The translations under genes were made by a program, and so were the position numbers. Positions 12,371 through 20,846 of a DNA stretch of 53,220 nucleotides are shown in pieces. Within the stretch, counting starts at the first letter, position 1; each line of letters opens with the position of its first letter. This DNA comes from Streptomyces himastatinicus ATCC 53653 (GTDB lineage: Bacteria > Actinomycetota > Actinomycetes > Streptomycetales > Streptomycetaceae): the NCBI RefSeq assembly GCF_000158915.1, contig NZ_GG657754.1, positions 8,897,600 to 8,950,819 on the forward strand. Direction: 5' to 3'. The notes beneath the pieces were generated by a model. That model was not told where the DNA came from. It did not search any database and saw only the letters and a program-made list of their open reading frames with translations.

Positions 12371-13267
12371 TCAACACCCCCGGACCGAGGCGAAGGCCGT
12401 GGCGAGCTGGTCGAGCAGGGGCGCCGCGGAGGGGTGGCAGTCGCGGCGTGGTGTGATCGTGTAGATGCCGCGGGTCGGGGGATCGACGAGGGCTGCCGTG
12501 GTGACGTCGGCCCGCAGCGCGCATGACAGCACCCCGGGTATCAGCGCGATGGCGTGGCCGGTCGCCACCAGGGCCAGCTTGCCGGGCAGGTCGGCCGCCG
12601 TGAGGTCGATGCGGGCGCTGACCCCGGCGCGGGCGGCGTGCTGGCGCAGGAGCGCCGCCGAACCGTCGTTGTCCTCGACCCAGGTCTGGTCGGCCAGCGT
12701 CTCCATGGGCACCGGCCCGCGCCCGGCTTGTGCATGGCCGACGGGCAGCGCGACGACCATGTCGTCCAGCCCCAGGAACCGCCGTTCGACCCGCGGGTCA
12801 TGAGGCAGTCCTGGCGGTGCGTCGGTGACGACGGCGATGTCGAGATCGCCTGCGATCAGGCGGTGGTGCAGTGCTGCGCTCAGGCCCGGCAGCAGGCTCC
12901 ACCGGAGGGATCCGGCGTGCTCCAGCAGACCCCGGATGGCCACGGGGACGATCCCCGCGGCCAGCGAAGGTGTCGCACCGACGGCCAGCGGACGGTCGCA
13001 CACCCCGTCACGAACGTCTCGTACGGCGCGTACGGCGCGGTCGGCCTCGTTGAGCGTGGCCAGGGCGTGGCGCCGGAACACCTCGCCCGCGGGCGTCGGA
13101 CGCACACCACGCGCATGGCGCTCCATCAAGGGAACCCCGAGCTGCCGTTCCAGTCCGGCGATCTGCCGGGAGACGGCCGACTGCGTGTGATGGAGTTCGG
13201 CGGCCGCGGCCGACAGCGACCCGACCCGGCACACGGTCACGAAGGTTCGCCACACCGTCAGATCCAT
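12371..13267 (-). CDS. LysR-family transcriptional regulator
   Basis: Encodes 298 residues, a standard LysR length. The winged helix-turn-helix spans 1-60 (MDLTVWRTFVTVCRVGSLSAAAAELHHTQSAVSRQIAGLERQLG), followed by the linker helix and an effector-binding fold of periplasmic-binding type (~90-295: AVGATPSLAAGIVPVAI, GDLDIAVVTD, RFLGLDDMVVALPVGH). The frame stays open far upstream, but only the ATG at 13267 puts the HTH at the N-terminus. It is divergent from the dehydrogenase gene at 13363, with a perfect inverted repeat between them, the typical LysR arrangement in which the regulator controls its own promoter and that of the neighbour. The effector is unknown. Confidence 0.9.
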   Translation of the reverse strand: MDLTVWRTFVTVCRVGSLSAAAAELHHTQSAVSRQIAGLERQLGVPLMERHARGVRPTPAGEVFRRHALATLNEADRAVRAVRDVRDGVCDRPLAVGATPSLAAGIVPVAIRGLLEHAGSLRWSLLPGLSAALHHRLIAGDLDIAVVTDAPPGLPHDPRVERRFLGLDDMVVALPVGHAQAGRGPVPMETLADQTWVEDNDGSAALLRQHAARAGVSARIDLTAADLPGKLALVATGHAIALIPGVLSCALRADVTTAALVDPPTRGIYTITPRRDCHPSAAPLLDQLATAFASVRGC

Positions 13268-13299
13268 GGCGCCAGTATGCCCAGCCGGTATGCGCAACT

Positions 13300-13316
13300 C
13301 GCAGGGTATCCCTGCG
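13300..13316. promoter_or_regulatory. LysR operator candidate, perfect 7-bp-arm inverted repeat
   Basis: CGCAGGG-TAT-CCCTGCG sits midway in the 95-bp region between the divergent LysR and dehydrogenase genes. The arms match perfectly around a 3-nt centre, and the location fits the recognition site of the adjacent LysR protein. Confidence 0.65.
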
Positions 13317-13362
13317 AAATCCGCGCTTGTCGCAACCCTCACGGTGCAGCACGCTGGCGCGC

Positions 13363-14712
13363 ATGACCACACCGCACACGATCGCCGTCCTCGGCTTGGG
13401 GCGCATGGGCGACGCGATCGCGACACGACTGGCCGCCCAGGACTGGGACGTCGTCGGCTGGACACGCTCAGGGCGTACATCAGGCGCCGTCCAGACGACC
13501 GTCGATCCGCACGAGGCCGTGGCGAAAGCCGACCTCGTGCTCCTGGCGTTGTTCGACGGTCCGGCCTGCCGACAGGTCCTCGACGACGTCCGTGGCTCGC
13601 TGCGTGCGGACACGATCGTGCTGAACACCAGCACCATCGCCCCTGCCGAAGCGGCGGAGCTGGCCCGGAAATTCGGTCCGTCCTACGTCCACGCGCCCCT
13701 GCTCGGCTCCGTACAGGCCGCCACCGGCGGCACCCTGCACATCCTCGCCGCCGCCGACCCCGCCGACCACCACGCGCTCGAACGCGTCCGTCCGGTCCTG
13801 GAAACGCTGGGCGTCGTGCGGTACGTGGACGATGCCTCCACCGCCGCCGCACTCAAGCTGATCGCCAACAACAGCCTCGCCGGTGCCGTCCTCGCGCTGC
13901 GCGACTCACTGCGGCAGGCCGACGCCCTCGGCCTGCCCCGCGCCCAGGTGCTGGACATCCTCGAACTCGGCCAGCTCGGCGGGCTCGTGACCCGCAAACG
14001 CGCCTTCCTCGCCGACCGGTCGGCCACGGCCCCGGCCACGGCCCCGGCCACGGCCCTGGCCACGGCCGAATTCACGATCGGTGCGCTGGCCAAGGACATG
14101 GCTCTGCTGGCCGCCGCGTCGAACGCCCCGCTGCGCAGCGCGGCGGGCCTGGCCGACACCCCTGCCGACCCTGAGGCCGACATCGCTGTCGCCGCCACGG
14201 CCCCCGCCGTGGAGGACGCCGTACTCGAACCGCTCCGCGCCTATATCCGCGGACATGCCACCGGCGACCCTTCCCACTTCCGCGACGCGTTCCTGCCCAC
14301 CGCCCACATCGAGGGGGTTCGGGACGGCGCATTCGTCTCGTGGCCGCTGGCCGAGTACTGCGCCCTCTTCCACGGCCGGTCGGCCCCGGACGAAGAGACC
14401 CGGTCCCGCCGCATCGACGCCATCGACGTCCACGGCACGGTCGCGACCGCGACCATGACGCTCGTACACGGCGCGGACACGTTCACCGACATCTTCCTGC
14501 TGATCCGTGTCGACGACAGCTGGCGCATCGCCAACAAGACCTACCACCGACACGGCTCAGCCCTCCAGCCCGGACCGCAGCAGACGTCCCACCGGACGGC
14601 GCGTGGCGAGCAGGACGAGGCCGATGCCAATGCCGCATACGGCGGTGACGGTGAAGTACGAGGCGTTGTCGATCGCGGTGAAGAGCTGCCCCAGCAGGCC
14701 CGCGAGGGATGA
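13363..14712 (+). CDS. Beta-hydroxyacid-dehydrogenase-like oxidoreductase fused to an NTF2/SnoaL-like domain
   Basis: Encodes 449 residues. The N-terminal Rossmann domain (1-160) begins MTTPHTIAVLGLGRMGDAIA, with the GxGxxG motif of the 6-phosphogluconate/3-hydroxyisobutyrate dehydrogenase family. The all-helical domain (~160-275) carries the catalytic-lysine motif ALKLIANN. A linker then leads into an NTF2-like domain (~290-400: LEPLRAYIRGHATGDPSHFRDAFLPTAHIEGVRDG...DSWRIANKTYHRH). The helical domain contains a repeated Ala-Thr-Ala-Pro stretch encoded by a 12-bp tandem repeat. After TYHRH the last ~50 residues look artificial, since they are read from the antisense of the transporter gene, which this gene overlaps by 156 bp. 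I start at the ATG at 13363; an earlier start at 13327 adds 12 non-family residues. Divergent LysR probably regulates it. Substrate unknown. Confidence 0.8.
   Translation: MTTPHTIAVLGLGRMGDAIATRLAAQDWDVVGWTRSGRTSGAVQTTVDPHEAVAKADLVLLALFDGPACRQVLDDVRGSLRADTIVLNTSTIAPAEAAELARKFGPSYVHAPLLGSVQAATGGTLHILAAADPADHHALERVRPVLETLGVVRYVDDASTAAALKLIANNSLAGAVLALRDSLRQADALGLPRAQVLDILELGQLGGLVTRKRAFLADRSATAPATAPATALATAEFTIGALAKDMALLAAASNAPLRSAAGLADTPADPEADIAVAATAPAVEDAVLEPLRAYIRGHATGDPSHFRDAFLPTAHIEGVRDGAFVSWPLAEYCALFHGRSAPDEETRSRRIDAIDVHGTVATATMTLVHGADTFTDIFLLIRVDDSWRIANKTYHRHGSALQPGPQQTSHRTARGEQDEADANAAYGGDGEVRGVVDRGEELPQQAREG
14023..14067 (+). repeat. 12-bp tandem repeat within the dehydrogenase gene
   Basis: Three full copies of GCCACGGCCCCG (the third with CTG at the end) plus a 9-bp partial copy run from 14023 to 14067. 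They encode an ATAPATAPATALATA stretch in a helical region where relatives would not be expected to carry one. The unit keeps the frame, so copy number could change without breaking the protein. Confidence 0.85.
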
Positions 14713-16065
14713 ACCCAGGGCGAGTGTGAGGAAGTTGAGCCCGACCATCTGGGACCGGAACGTCTCGGGCCCGATGCGCGTGGCCAGGGACAGTCCGATC
14801 GGGCCGACGAAGACCTCCGAGGAGCCCGCCATCATCATGAACAACAGGACGAGGGCCAAGGGGATGTCGGCCTTCCCGGTGGCCTCGGAGATGATGAGCA
14901 GGAACAGATACGCGCAGCCGATCTGGATCAGCCCGATGGCGACCTTGACCACCGGGCCCGGCTGGCGGTCCCCCAGGGTCTTCCACATCCTGGCGATGAG
15001 CGGTGTGATGAGGACGGCAGCCAGCGGGCTGACGGTCGTGACCCAGGCGACCGGAAAGGTCCAGTCGCCGATGTGCAGGTCGATGCGTTCGGTGATGAGG
15101 ACCGAGATCGCCGTGAACTTCTGGAACAGGAAGCCGAAGTACACCCCGGAGGCGAGGAAGAGGGGAAGGTAGCCGAGGATGCGGCGGCGTTCGTCGCGGC
15201 TGACCGACGACGACGTGGTCATGGTGAGGAAGTAGACGGCGGCGGCCACCAGCGCGGCGATCGTCACCACGGTGGACAGGTTCTCCGCCCGGAGCAGGCC
15301 GAAGGCGACGGCGCCACCGATGGCCGCGAGGGCGGCGAGGGCCGCCAGGGCGACGAGCGGACGGCGGCCCGCGGGGAGGGGGTTGTTGATGGTCCGGGCG
15401 CGCTCGGGGAGCTTCTTCATCGAGGCGATGTACTGGACGAGCGCCGCGCCCATGCCGGTCGCCGCCAGGCCGAAGCCGAAGTGGAACCCGACCTCGTTCT
15501 GGGCGAGGCCGGTGGTGAGCGGGCCGACCACGGCACCGATGTTGATGGCCATGTAGAAGTACGAGAACCCGGCGTCGCGGTAGCGCTCGTCCTGGTGCTG
15601 GTCCAGGACGAAGCCGACGATCGAGGTGATGTTCGTCTTCAGCGCGCCGGTGCCGAGGACGATGCACACCAGGCCGACGCCGAGCCCGGTCAGGCCGGGC
15701 GCGAAGGCGAGCACCAGGTGTCCGGCGGTGATGACGACGGCGCCGTACAGCACCATGTTCTGCGGGCTGATCAGCCGGTCGCCCAGCCAGGCGCCGAGGA
15801 TCTGGGAGAGGTAGACGGCCCCGCCGTAGGCGCCGACGATGCCCGTCGCGACGGCCGGGGCCAGGGCCAGGCCGCCGTCATGGAGCGCGTAGAGCAGGTA
15901 GAACGAGAGGATGCCCTGGAGGCCGTAGAAGGAGTAGCGCTCCCACAGTTCGGTGAAGGCCATGCTCACCAAAGAGCGCCGGAAGGAGGGTTCGGGCACC
16001 TCGGCCGGTGCCCCGCCGGTCTCACGGTCGACTGTGGTGGTGGTCCGGTGCGGTGTGTTCTTCAT
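14557..16065 (-). CDS. POT-family (PTR2) peptide/proton symporter
   Basis: Encodes 502 residues with about 12-14 hydrophobic helices. Family marks: FTELWERYSFYGLQGILSFYL, matching the ExxER-type first-helix motif of POT transporters; GAWLGDRLIS; and GTGALKTNI...FSYFYMAINIGA, the PTR2 signature region. It imports di- or tripeptides or related compounds with protons. The ATG at 16065 overlaps the TGA of the upstream FAD oxidase gene (ATGA), so the two are translationally coupled. That suggests import of the substrate the oxidase degrades. It forms a minus-strand operon with the XRE-cupin regulator and the oxidase. Its 3' end overlaps the converging dehydrogenase gene by 156 bp. Confidence 0.9.
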   Translation of the reverse strand: MKNTPHRTTTTVDRETGGAPAEVPEPSFRRSLVSMAFTELWERYSFYGLQGILSFYLLYALHDGGLALAPAVATGIVGAYGGAVYLSQILGAWLGDRLISPQNMVLYGAVVITAGHLVLAFAPGLTGLGVGLVCIVLGTGALKTNITSIVGFVLDQHQDERYRDAGFSYFYMAINIGAVVGPLTTGLAQNEVGFHFGFGLAATGMGAALVQYIASMKKLPERARTINNPLPAGRRPLVALAALAALAAIGGAVAFGLLRAENLSTVVTIAALVAAAVYFLTMTTSSSVSRDERRRILGYLPLFLASGVYFGFLFQKFTAISVLITERIDLHIGDWTFPVAWVTTVSPLAAVLITPLIARMWKTLGDRQPGPVVKVAIGLIQIGCAYLFLLIISEATGKADIPLALVLLFMMMAGSSEVFVGPIGLSLATRIGPETFRSQMVGLNFLTLALGSSLAGLLGQLFTAIDNASYFTVTAVCGIGIGLVLLATRRPVGRLLRSGLEG

Positions 16066-17519
16066 TCGCTGAGTCCTGCCAGTCGCGAGCCGAAACGGGC
16101 GATGAGGGAGGTGTCCTGGGAGTGGCGGCTCTCCTCCCACCGGTCGGCGAAGCCGAAGAGCCGGTACATGGCGTGGACGCCGATCCAGCGCAGCGGTTCG
16201 GGTTCCCAGCGACCGGAGTCGTGGTCGTTCCAGGGCAGCCGGGTCAGCGCGGTGTCCCGCCCGGCCGCCCGGTCCAGCAGGGTCCGTGCGGCGAGCTGGG
16301 TGGCGGTCACCCCGTGTCCGGCGAAACCGCGCGCGACCCCGATCCCGGTGGCGGGGTCGAAGGTGATGCCCGCGCACCAGTCGCGGGTCACACCGATGGC
16401 GCCCCGCCAGGCGTGCTCGATGGTGAACCGCACGTCGGGGAAGAACAGGTGGAGGCGTTCCCGCAGGGTGCGCACCGTACGGGCGTCCACGCCGCCTTGG
16501 CCCGGCGTACCGGAGTTGAAGGCGTACGGCGTGCCGCGGCCACCGATGGCGATGCGGGTCGTCGGCGGTGCGCCTGGGGCCTAAACAAAGGGTGTGGGGC
16601 TGCTTCGCCCAGGCATTCCCGGTCCTGCCACCCGATCCGCTCCCCAGACGCTTGCGGGGAGCTGATTGGTCACGACCATCGAGGAGTTGACGGGGATGAT
16701 GTCACGGCTGCCGAGGCCGCGGGCGTCGCTTTCGACCTGTCCGGAGTACGCCTCCAGGCAGGTCAGGATGGTCCTGGCCCGTACGGTTCCGCGCTCGGTG
16801 GTCACGGCGCCGGGCGCGATGCGCGTGGCGCGGGTGCCTTCGAGGATGCGTACGCCCTTGGCCTCCGCCACCGCCGCGAGGCCGTGGACGAGCTTGGCGG
16901 GGTCGACCCGCGCGGTGGTGCGGGTGAGCATGCCGCCCAGCGCGGGGCGGATGGCGATCCGCTTCCGGACGGCCTCGGCGTCGAGGAGTTCGATGTCCTC
17001 CGCGCGGTAGCCGGCTGCGAGGTCCGCGGCGTGGGTGAGTTCGAGGCGCTTCATCGCGGCCGGAGTGGTGGCCACCCGCAGGTGCCCGCCCCGGTGCTGG
17101 TCGGCCTGGATTCCCTCCTCCTCGAGGATGCGGAGGGTGTCGTCGATGGCCCCGTTCATCTCCCGCTGGAAGGAGGCGACGGCGGCGGCTCCGTCCTCGC
17201 CCCGCCTGCGCGCGGCCTTGGCGTACACCGCCCGGTTGCCCGGGATGAGCGGGGAGAGCCAGCCGCCGTTGCGCCCGGAGGCGCCGTAGCCGACCTCTTC
17301 GGCCTCCAGGACGGTGATCTTCGCGCCGGGGGAGTCCACGGCGGCGAGGTAGGCGGCCCAGAGCCCGGTCAGACCGCCGCCGACGATGACGAGGTCCTGT
17401 TCCTCCTCGGGCAGGCCCGTGGCCCCGCGCTGTCGCTGCGACAGGTCGGCGGCCGGCCCGTCCGCGGTACGGGAGGCCGCCATCCAGTGCGATATCTCGC
17501 CGTTTCGATACGCGGTCAT
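16062..17519 (-). pseudogene. FAD-dependent amine/amino-acid oxidoreductase (DAO family), broken by clustered frameshifts
   Basis: The N-terminal ~310 codons (17519 to 16581, stop TAG) encode a DAO-family protein with the FAD motif VIVGGGLTGLWAAYLA and SGRNGGWLSP, resembling gamma-glutamylputrescine oxidase-like enzymes. The C-terminal part (GGRGTPYAFNSGTPGQGGVDARTVRTL...GHGVTATQLAARTLLD) continues in another frame to a TGA at 16062. Between about 16620 and 16530 the expected segment IGWQDRECLGEAAH...RTADDRIAIGG can be rebuilt only by removing about five single extra G/C bases and changing the TAG. With those corrections the gene is full length (about 480 codons). An upstream XRE-cupin gene (49-nt gap) and the coupled POT transporter suggest a catabolic operon for an amine or peptide-like compound. 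Many small G/C insertions so close together fit sequencing error better than slow decay. Confidence 0.8.
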
Positions 17520-17568
17520 GAGTGTCTCCAACGGTGGCTGCCCAGCGGTGTTCCGGTGGGACGGAGAT

Positions 17569-18141
17569 TCAGTACGTGGGCGGCGCGATCGCCCACAGCA
17601 CCCGGGCTTCCTCCGTGCCCGTGACCTCGACGACCCGATGGGGCTCGCTGCTGAGGTAGTGGATCGAGTCGAAGGCGGAGAGCCTGTGGGGCTGCTCGCG
17701 GACCCACACCTCCACCTCGCCGGACAACACCAGAAGCAGCTCTTCGGAGCTGCCGTGGGTGTAGGGCTCCACACCGGTCGAGCCCCCCGGCGCGAAGTGG
17801 CCGAGGAGCACTTCCAGATGGTCGAAGCCCCCCGGGGTGAGCTTGATCTTCGTGGCGCCCTCGCCGAAGGACATGCCGTGGGTGTCGCGGAACCGCAGGA
17901 CCGGACTGGCCACGGACCCACCCTGGTCGAAGAGGTCCCCGACGCTGAGCTTGAGCACCTCGCACAGCCGCTGGAGGGTGCGCACGCTCGCGTTGACCTG
18001 GTCGCGCTCGACCTGCGAGAGGTGCCCCTCGGTGAGACCGGTCCGGTCGGCCACGTCCTTGAGCGTTAACCGGAGGGCCTTCCTGCGGCGCCGCAGACGG
18101 TTACCGACGCCGACCGGGGAGTCCGATTGCCTGTTCGTCAT
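17569..18141 (-). CDS. XRE-cupin transcriptional regulator (PuuR-like)
   Basis: Encodes 190 residues: an XRE helix-turn-helix at ~12-68 (RRRRKALRLTLKDVADRTGLTEGHLSQVERDQVNASVRTLQRLCEVL) and a C-terminal cupin_2 barrel at ~105-185 (PYTHGSSEELLLVLSGEVEVWV...HRVVEV). This layout is that of PuuR-type repressors of polyamine or amine catabolism. It is the first gene of the minus-strand operon with the FAD oxidase and POT transporter, so it probably represses that operon and senses its substrate. Codon 25 is TTA (bases 18067-18069), giving potential bldA control of the regulator. A GTGATCAC palindrome at 18168-18175 lies just upstream and could be part of the control region. Confidence 0.88.
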   Translation of the reverse strand: MTNRQSDSPVGVGNRLRRRRKALRLTLKDVADRTGLTEGHLSQVERDQVNASVRTLQRLCEVLKLSVGDLFDQGGSVASPVLRFRDTHGMSFGEGATKIKLTPGGFDHLEVLLGHFAPGGSTGVEPYTHGSSEELLLVLSGEVEVWVREQPHRLSAFDSIHYLSSEPHRVVEVTGTEEARVLWAIAPPTY

Positions 18142-18208
18142 GGGCGGGAACGTAACAAGGCTGCGGCGTGATCACAAGAGATATTGTCCGCATCAAAGTT
18201 TTCTTAGA

Positions 18209-19555
18209 TCAGTGCGTCACCGGTCCGGGCCACACCGCGGAGGCGTCGTCGCGCTCGGGATCCGGCAGGCGGACGGGGCGGACGGGGATGGTGCGGGTGA
18301 GTCCTTCCGCCACCGCCGTCCAGGGGGCGGGGTGGCCCGAGTAGCACAGGGTGGTCAGGATGAAGACGCCGTCGGCGTAGACCTCGACGTACTCGCCGAC
18401 GGTGAGGATCCGCAGGGTGGTGGCGGGTTCGGTCAGGACGGTCTCGCCCAGCGGTACGCCTGCGGGGCCGGTGATCCAGAGGTTCTTGCCGTCGCAGCCG
18501 ACGACCAGGGCGGGGCCGTCCTCGCCGGTGCGCAGGGTGATCTCCACGCGCCCGGAGACATCGACATCACCGACCGCGTGCGGCGCCGGGTCCTTCGTCT
18601 CCGCCAGCAGCCAGGCGTCGAGGCCGGGCCACCACTCCAGGCAGGGTGCCGAACCTTCCCGTATGACAAGGGACTTGGGCTGGGCCAGCATGCCGCGGCA
18701 GCGTTCGCCGGAGTCGGTGAGGCCGACCCGGCGGGGGGTGGTGTGCAGGACGACGCGGGAGCCGTCGGGGGCGGCGATGACGCGCGGGGCGTACGAGCCG
18801 GTCGGGCCGAGCGGACCACGGCGGGTCCACGGCCCCCGCAGCCGGGGCGCGGTCCACGCCTCGAACCCGCGGGTCGCGCCGATCGAGCCGATCAGCAGCC
18901 AGCTTCCGTCGTCGAGCCGTTCGAGGACCGGGCACTCCAACTCGTCCACGTCACCGGGTGAGATGAGCGGCGGGTGGACGGTCCAGTGCTCCAGATCGTC
19001 CGACGTCGCCCAGGCGACACAGCCGCTGACCTCGACGGGCAGGGAGGCGTCGGCGGCGCAGACGACCATCACCCAGCCGTCCGACGCGTCGTCGCGTACG
19101 ACGAACGGGTCGCGCCAGCCCATGCGTTCACCGGTGCGGTACCAGCGGGCGTCCGCCTCGACGACCGGCCCGGTGCCGTGGCGGCGCCAGCCGGTGCCGT
19201 CGGTGCGGTCGGAGTACGCGAGACCGACGGACTGGAGCGGCCAGCCGCCTTCCGTCAGCCCGCTCACGCCCGTGTAGAACATCGCCATTCCGCCACCGGG
19301 GCCGTGCCGGACGGGGTGCATGGTCCACACCGCCTGCTGGTCGAAGCGTCCGGGCAGCCCGTTGCCGAAGGCGGTGCCCTCGGGCCGCCAGCCGACCAGG
19401 TCGGCGGAGGTGGCCCGGCCGTACGAGGTCTCCATCCTCAGGTGGTCGAACTCGCTCGTCCACGGGCCCTGGAGGTGCAGCACCGCGTAGGTGCCGTCGT
19501 CGTCGCGGAGTAGGGCGAAGTCGTTCACGCAGAGGCCGGGCGGGGCGTATCGCAT
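18209..19555 (-). CDS. GH32-family-like glycoside hydrolase (beta-fructosidase type)
   Basis: Encodes 448 residues from the ATG at 19555, which has AGGA about 9 nt upstream; the longer frame to 19636 adds nothing family-like. Five-bladed beta-propeller marks of GH32/GH43 enzymes are visible: an early VNDFALLRDD in the nucleophile position, GWRDPFVVRD (RDP motif, transition-state Asp) near residue 180, and ELECPVLERL (EC-P motif, acid/base Glu) near 235. A C-terminal beta-sandwich follows (DVSGRVEITLRTGEDGPALVVGCDGK). No signal peptide is seen, so it probably acts in the cytoplasm on an imported fructoside or related oligosaccharide. It is divergent from a LacI regulator and an ABC importer, with a LacI-type operator in between. 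The exact specificity is not readable. Confidence 0.78.
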   Translation of the reverse strand: MRYAPPGLCVNDFALLRDDDGTYAVLHLQGPWTSEFDHLRMETSYGRATSADLVGWRPEGTAFGNGLPGRFDQQAVWTMHPVRHGPGGGMAMFYTGVSGLTEGGWPLQSVGLAYSDRTDGTGWRRHGTGPVVEADARWYRTGERMGWRDPFVVRDDASDGWVMVVCAADASLPVEVSGCVAWATSDDLEHWTVHPPLISPGDVDELECPVLERLDDGSWLLIGSIGATRGFEAWTAPRLRGPWTRRGPLGPTGSYAPRVIAAPDGSRVVLHTTPRRVGLTDSGERCRGMLAQPKSLVIREGSAPCLEWWPGLDAWLLAETKDPAPHAVGDVDVSGRVEITLRTGEDGPALVVGCDGKNLWITGPAGVPLGETVLTEPATTLRILTVGEYVEVYADGVFILTTLCYSGHPAPWTAVAEGLTRTIPVRPVRLPDPERDDASAVWPGPVTH

Positions 19556-19647
19556 GCACAATTCCTGTCGGCTCGCAGCGCTCAAACGCGTGCGCTGACC
19601 ATGGATCTCAAAGGTCTCGCTTAAGAATCGGCCCAAGTAAAACTCAA

Positions 19648-19661
19648 CGCAAACGCTTGCG
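19648..19661. promoter_or_regulatory. LacI-family operator
   Basis: CGCAAACGCTTGCG is a 14-bp near-perfect palindrome (one mismatched pair) with the central CG and GCAA/TTGC arms typical of LacI/GalR-family operators. It lies between the divergent GH32-like and lacI-type genes, about 93 bp from the former and 74 bp from the latter, so one site could control both. Confidence 0.8.
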
Positions 19662-19735
19662 CAACAGCGAGGTCGGGCTTACGGTCTCGTCACCCCCAGA
19701 TCACACCGATGTGAAACAGACGGGAGAAAAGCGCT

Positions 19736-20755
19736 GTGAGCGTCAGCATCACCGATGTCGCCCGCGCCGCCGGAGTCTCGGCGTCCACTGTGTCCCGCGC
19801 GCTGCGCGGCCAGCCGGGCGTCTCCGGCGAGGTCGCGGCGCAGATCACGGCAGTCGCCGCACGGCTCGGCTATACGGCGTCCCGCTCGGCGTCCAGCCTG
19901 GCCAGCGGGCGCACCTTCACCATCGGGGTGGTGGTGCCGTACGTGGGCCGCTGGTTCTTCGGCACCGTGCTGGACGCCGCCGAGCACGTGTTCAGCGCCG
20001 CCGGGTACGACGTCCTGCTGTACAACCTGGGCTCGCCGGAGACACGCAAGCGTTTCTTCACCAAGATGCCGGTCCGCAAGCGGGTGGACGCCGTGCTGTC
20101 GCTGCTCATCCCCGACGAGGAGGAGTCGGCCGCGCTGCGTTCACTCGGGGTGCCGCTGGCCACCACGGTCGGCGGCGCCCGGCCCGGGTTCACCGTGGTC
20201 GGCATCGACGACCGGGCCGGGACGGAGAGCGCCGTCCGGCATCTGGTGAACCTCGGCCACCGCCGGATCGGCATGATCAGCGGGTCGAGCGGCCCGCAGC
20301 ACTGGACCACGCCCATCGCGCGCCGCCAGGCGTACCTGGAGGTGCTCGCCGACGCCGGGATCGAGCACGATCCGGCGCTGGAGGCGGACGGCGACTACAC
20401 CGTCGAGGGCGGCGAGCGGGCCATGACCGAACTGCTCGCCGCCGCCCGGCCGCCGACCGCCGTGTTCGCGCAGTCCGACGAGATGGCGATGGGCGCCCTG
20501 CGCGCCCTGCGGCGGCACCGGCTGAGGGTGCCCGACGACGTGTCCGTCGTCGGCTTCGACGATCACGAACTCGCCGATGTGGTCGGGCTGACGACCGTGG
20601 CCCAGCCGGTCGCCGGGCAGGGCGCCGAGGCCGCCCGGCTGCTGCTGCGGCAGCTCGACGAGCCGGACGCCGGGCAGCCCGGGCAGGTGCGGATGCCCAT
20701 CCGTCTCGTCCTGCGTGAGACCACCGCCCCGCCGCGCCCGCGCGGACCCCAGTGA
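19736..20755 (+). CDS. LacI-family transcriptional repressor
   Basis: Encodes 339 residues. The N-terminal HTH and hinge are classical (SITDVARAAGVSASTVSRALRGQPGVSGEVAAQITAVAARLGYTASRSASSLASGRT), followed by a periplasmic-binding-type sugar domain (~60-330: FTIGVVVPYVGRWFFGTVL, GHRRIGMISGSSG, FAQSDEMAMGALRAL, VPDDVSVVGFDDHELAD, TTVAQP). The start is GTG at 19736, with GGGAG 9 nt upstream. It stands between a divergent GH32-like gene and a downstream sugar ABC importer, and should repress both until an imported sugar binds. The operator at 19648-19661 is its likely site. Confidence 0.93.
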   Translation: MSVSITDVARAAGVSASTVSRALRGQPGVSGEVAAQITAVAARLGYTASRSASSLASGRTFTIGVVVPYVGRWFFGTVLDAAEHVFSAAGYDVLLYNLGSPETRKRFFTKMPVRKRVDAVLSLLIPDEEESAALRSLGVPLATTVGGARPGFTVVGIDDRAGTESAVRHLVNLGHRRIGMISGSSGPQHWTTPIARRQAYLEVLADAGIEHDPALEADGDYTVEGGERAMTELLAAARPPTAVFAQSDEMAMGALRALRRHRLRVPDDVSVVGFDDHELADVVGLTTVAQPVAGQGAEAARLLLRQLDEPDAGQPGQVRMPIRLVLRETTAPPRPRGPQ

Positions 20756-20846
20756 CCCCTTTGCCGTCAGGCCCCGACGTCCCACAACCCCACGCCGGAA
20801 GCACCCGAGTACCACGGACCCTCGCACCGCACCGGAGGCACGAACC

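Noticed and set aside
18168..18175. GTGATCAC palindrome as a CRP-like site
   Set aside because: Only 8 bp and it lacks flanking symmetry; it is noted only as a possible control element of the XRE-cupin gene.
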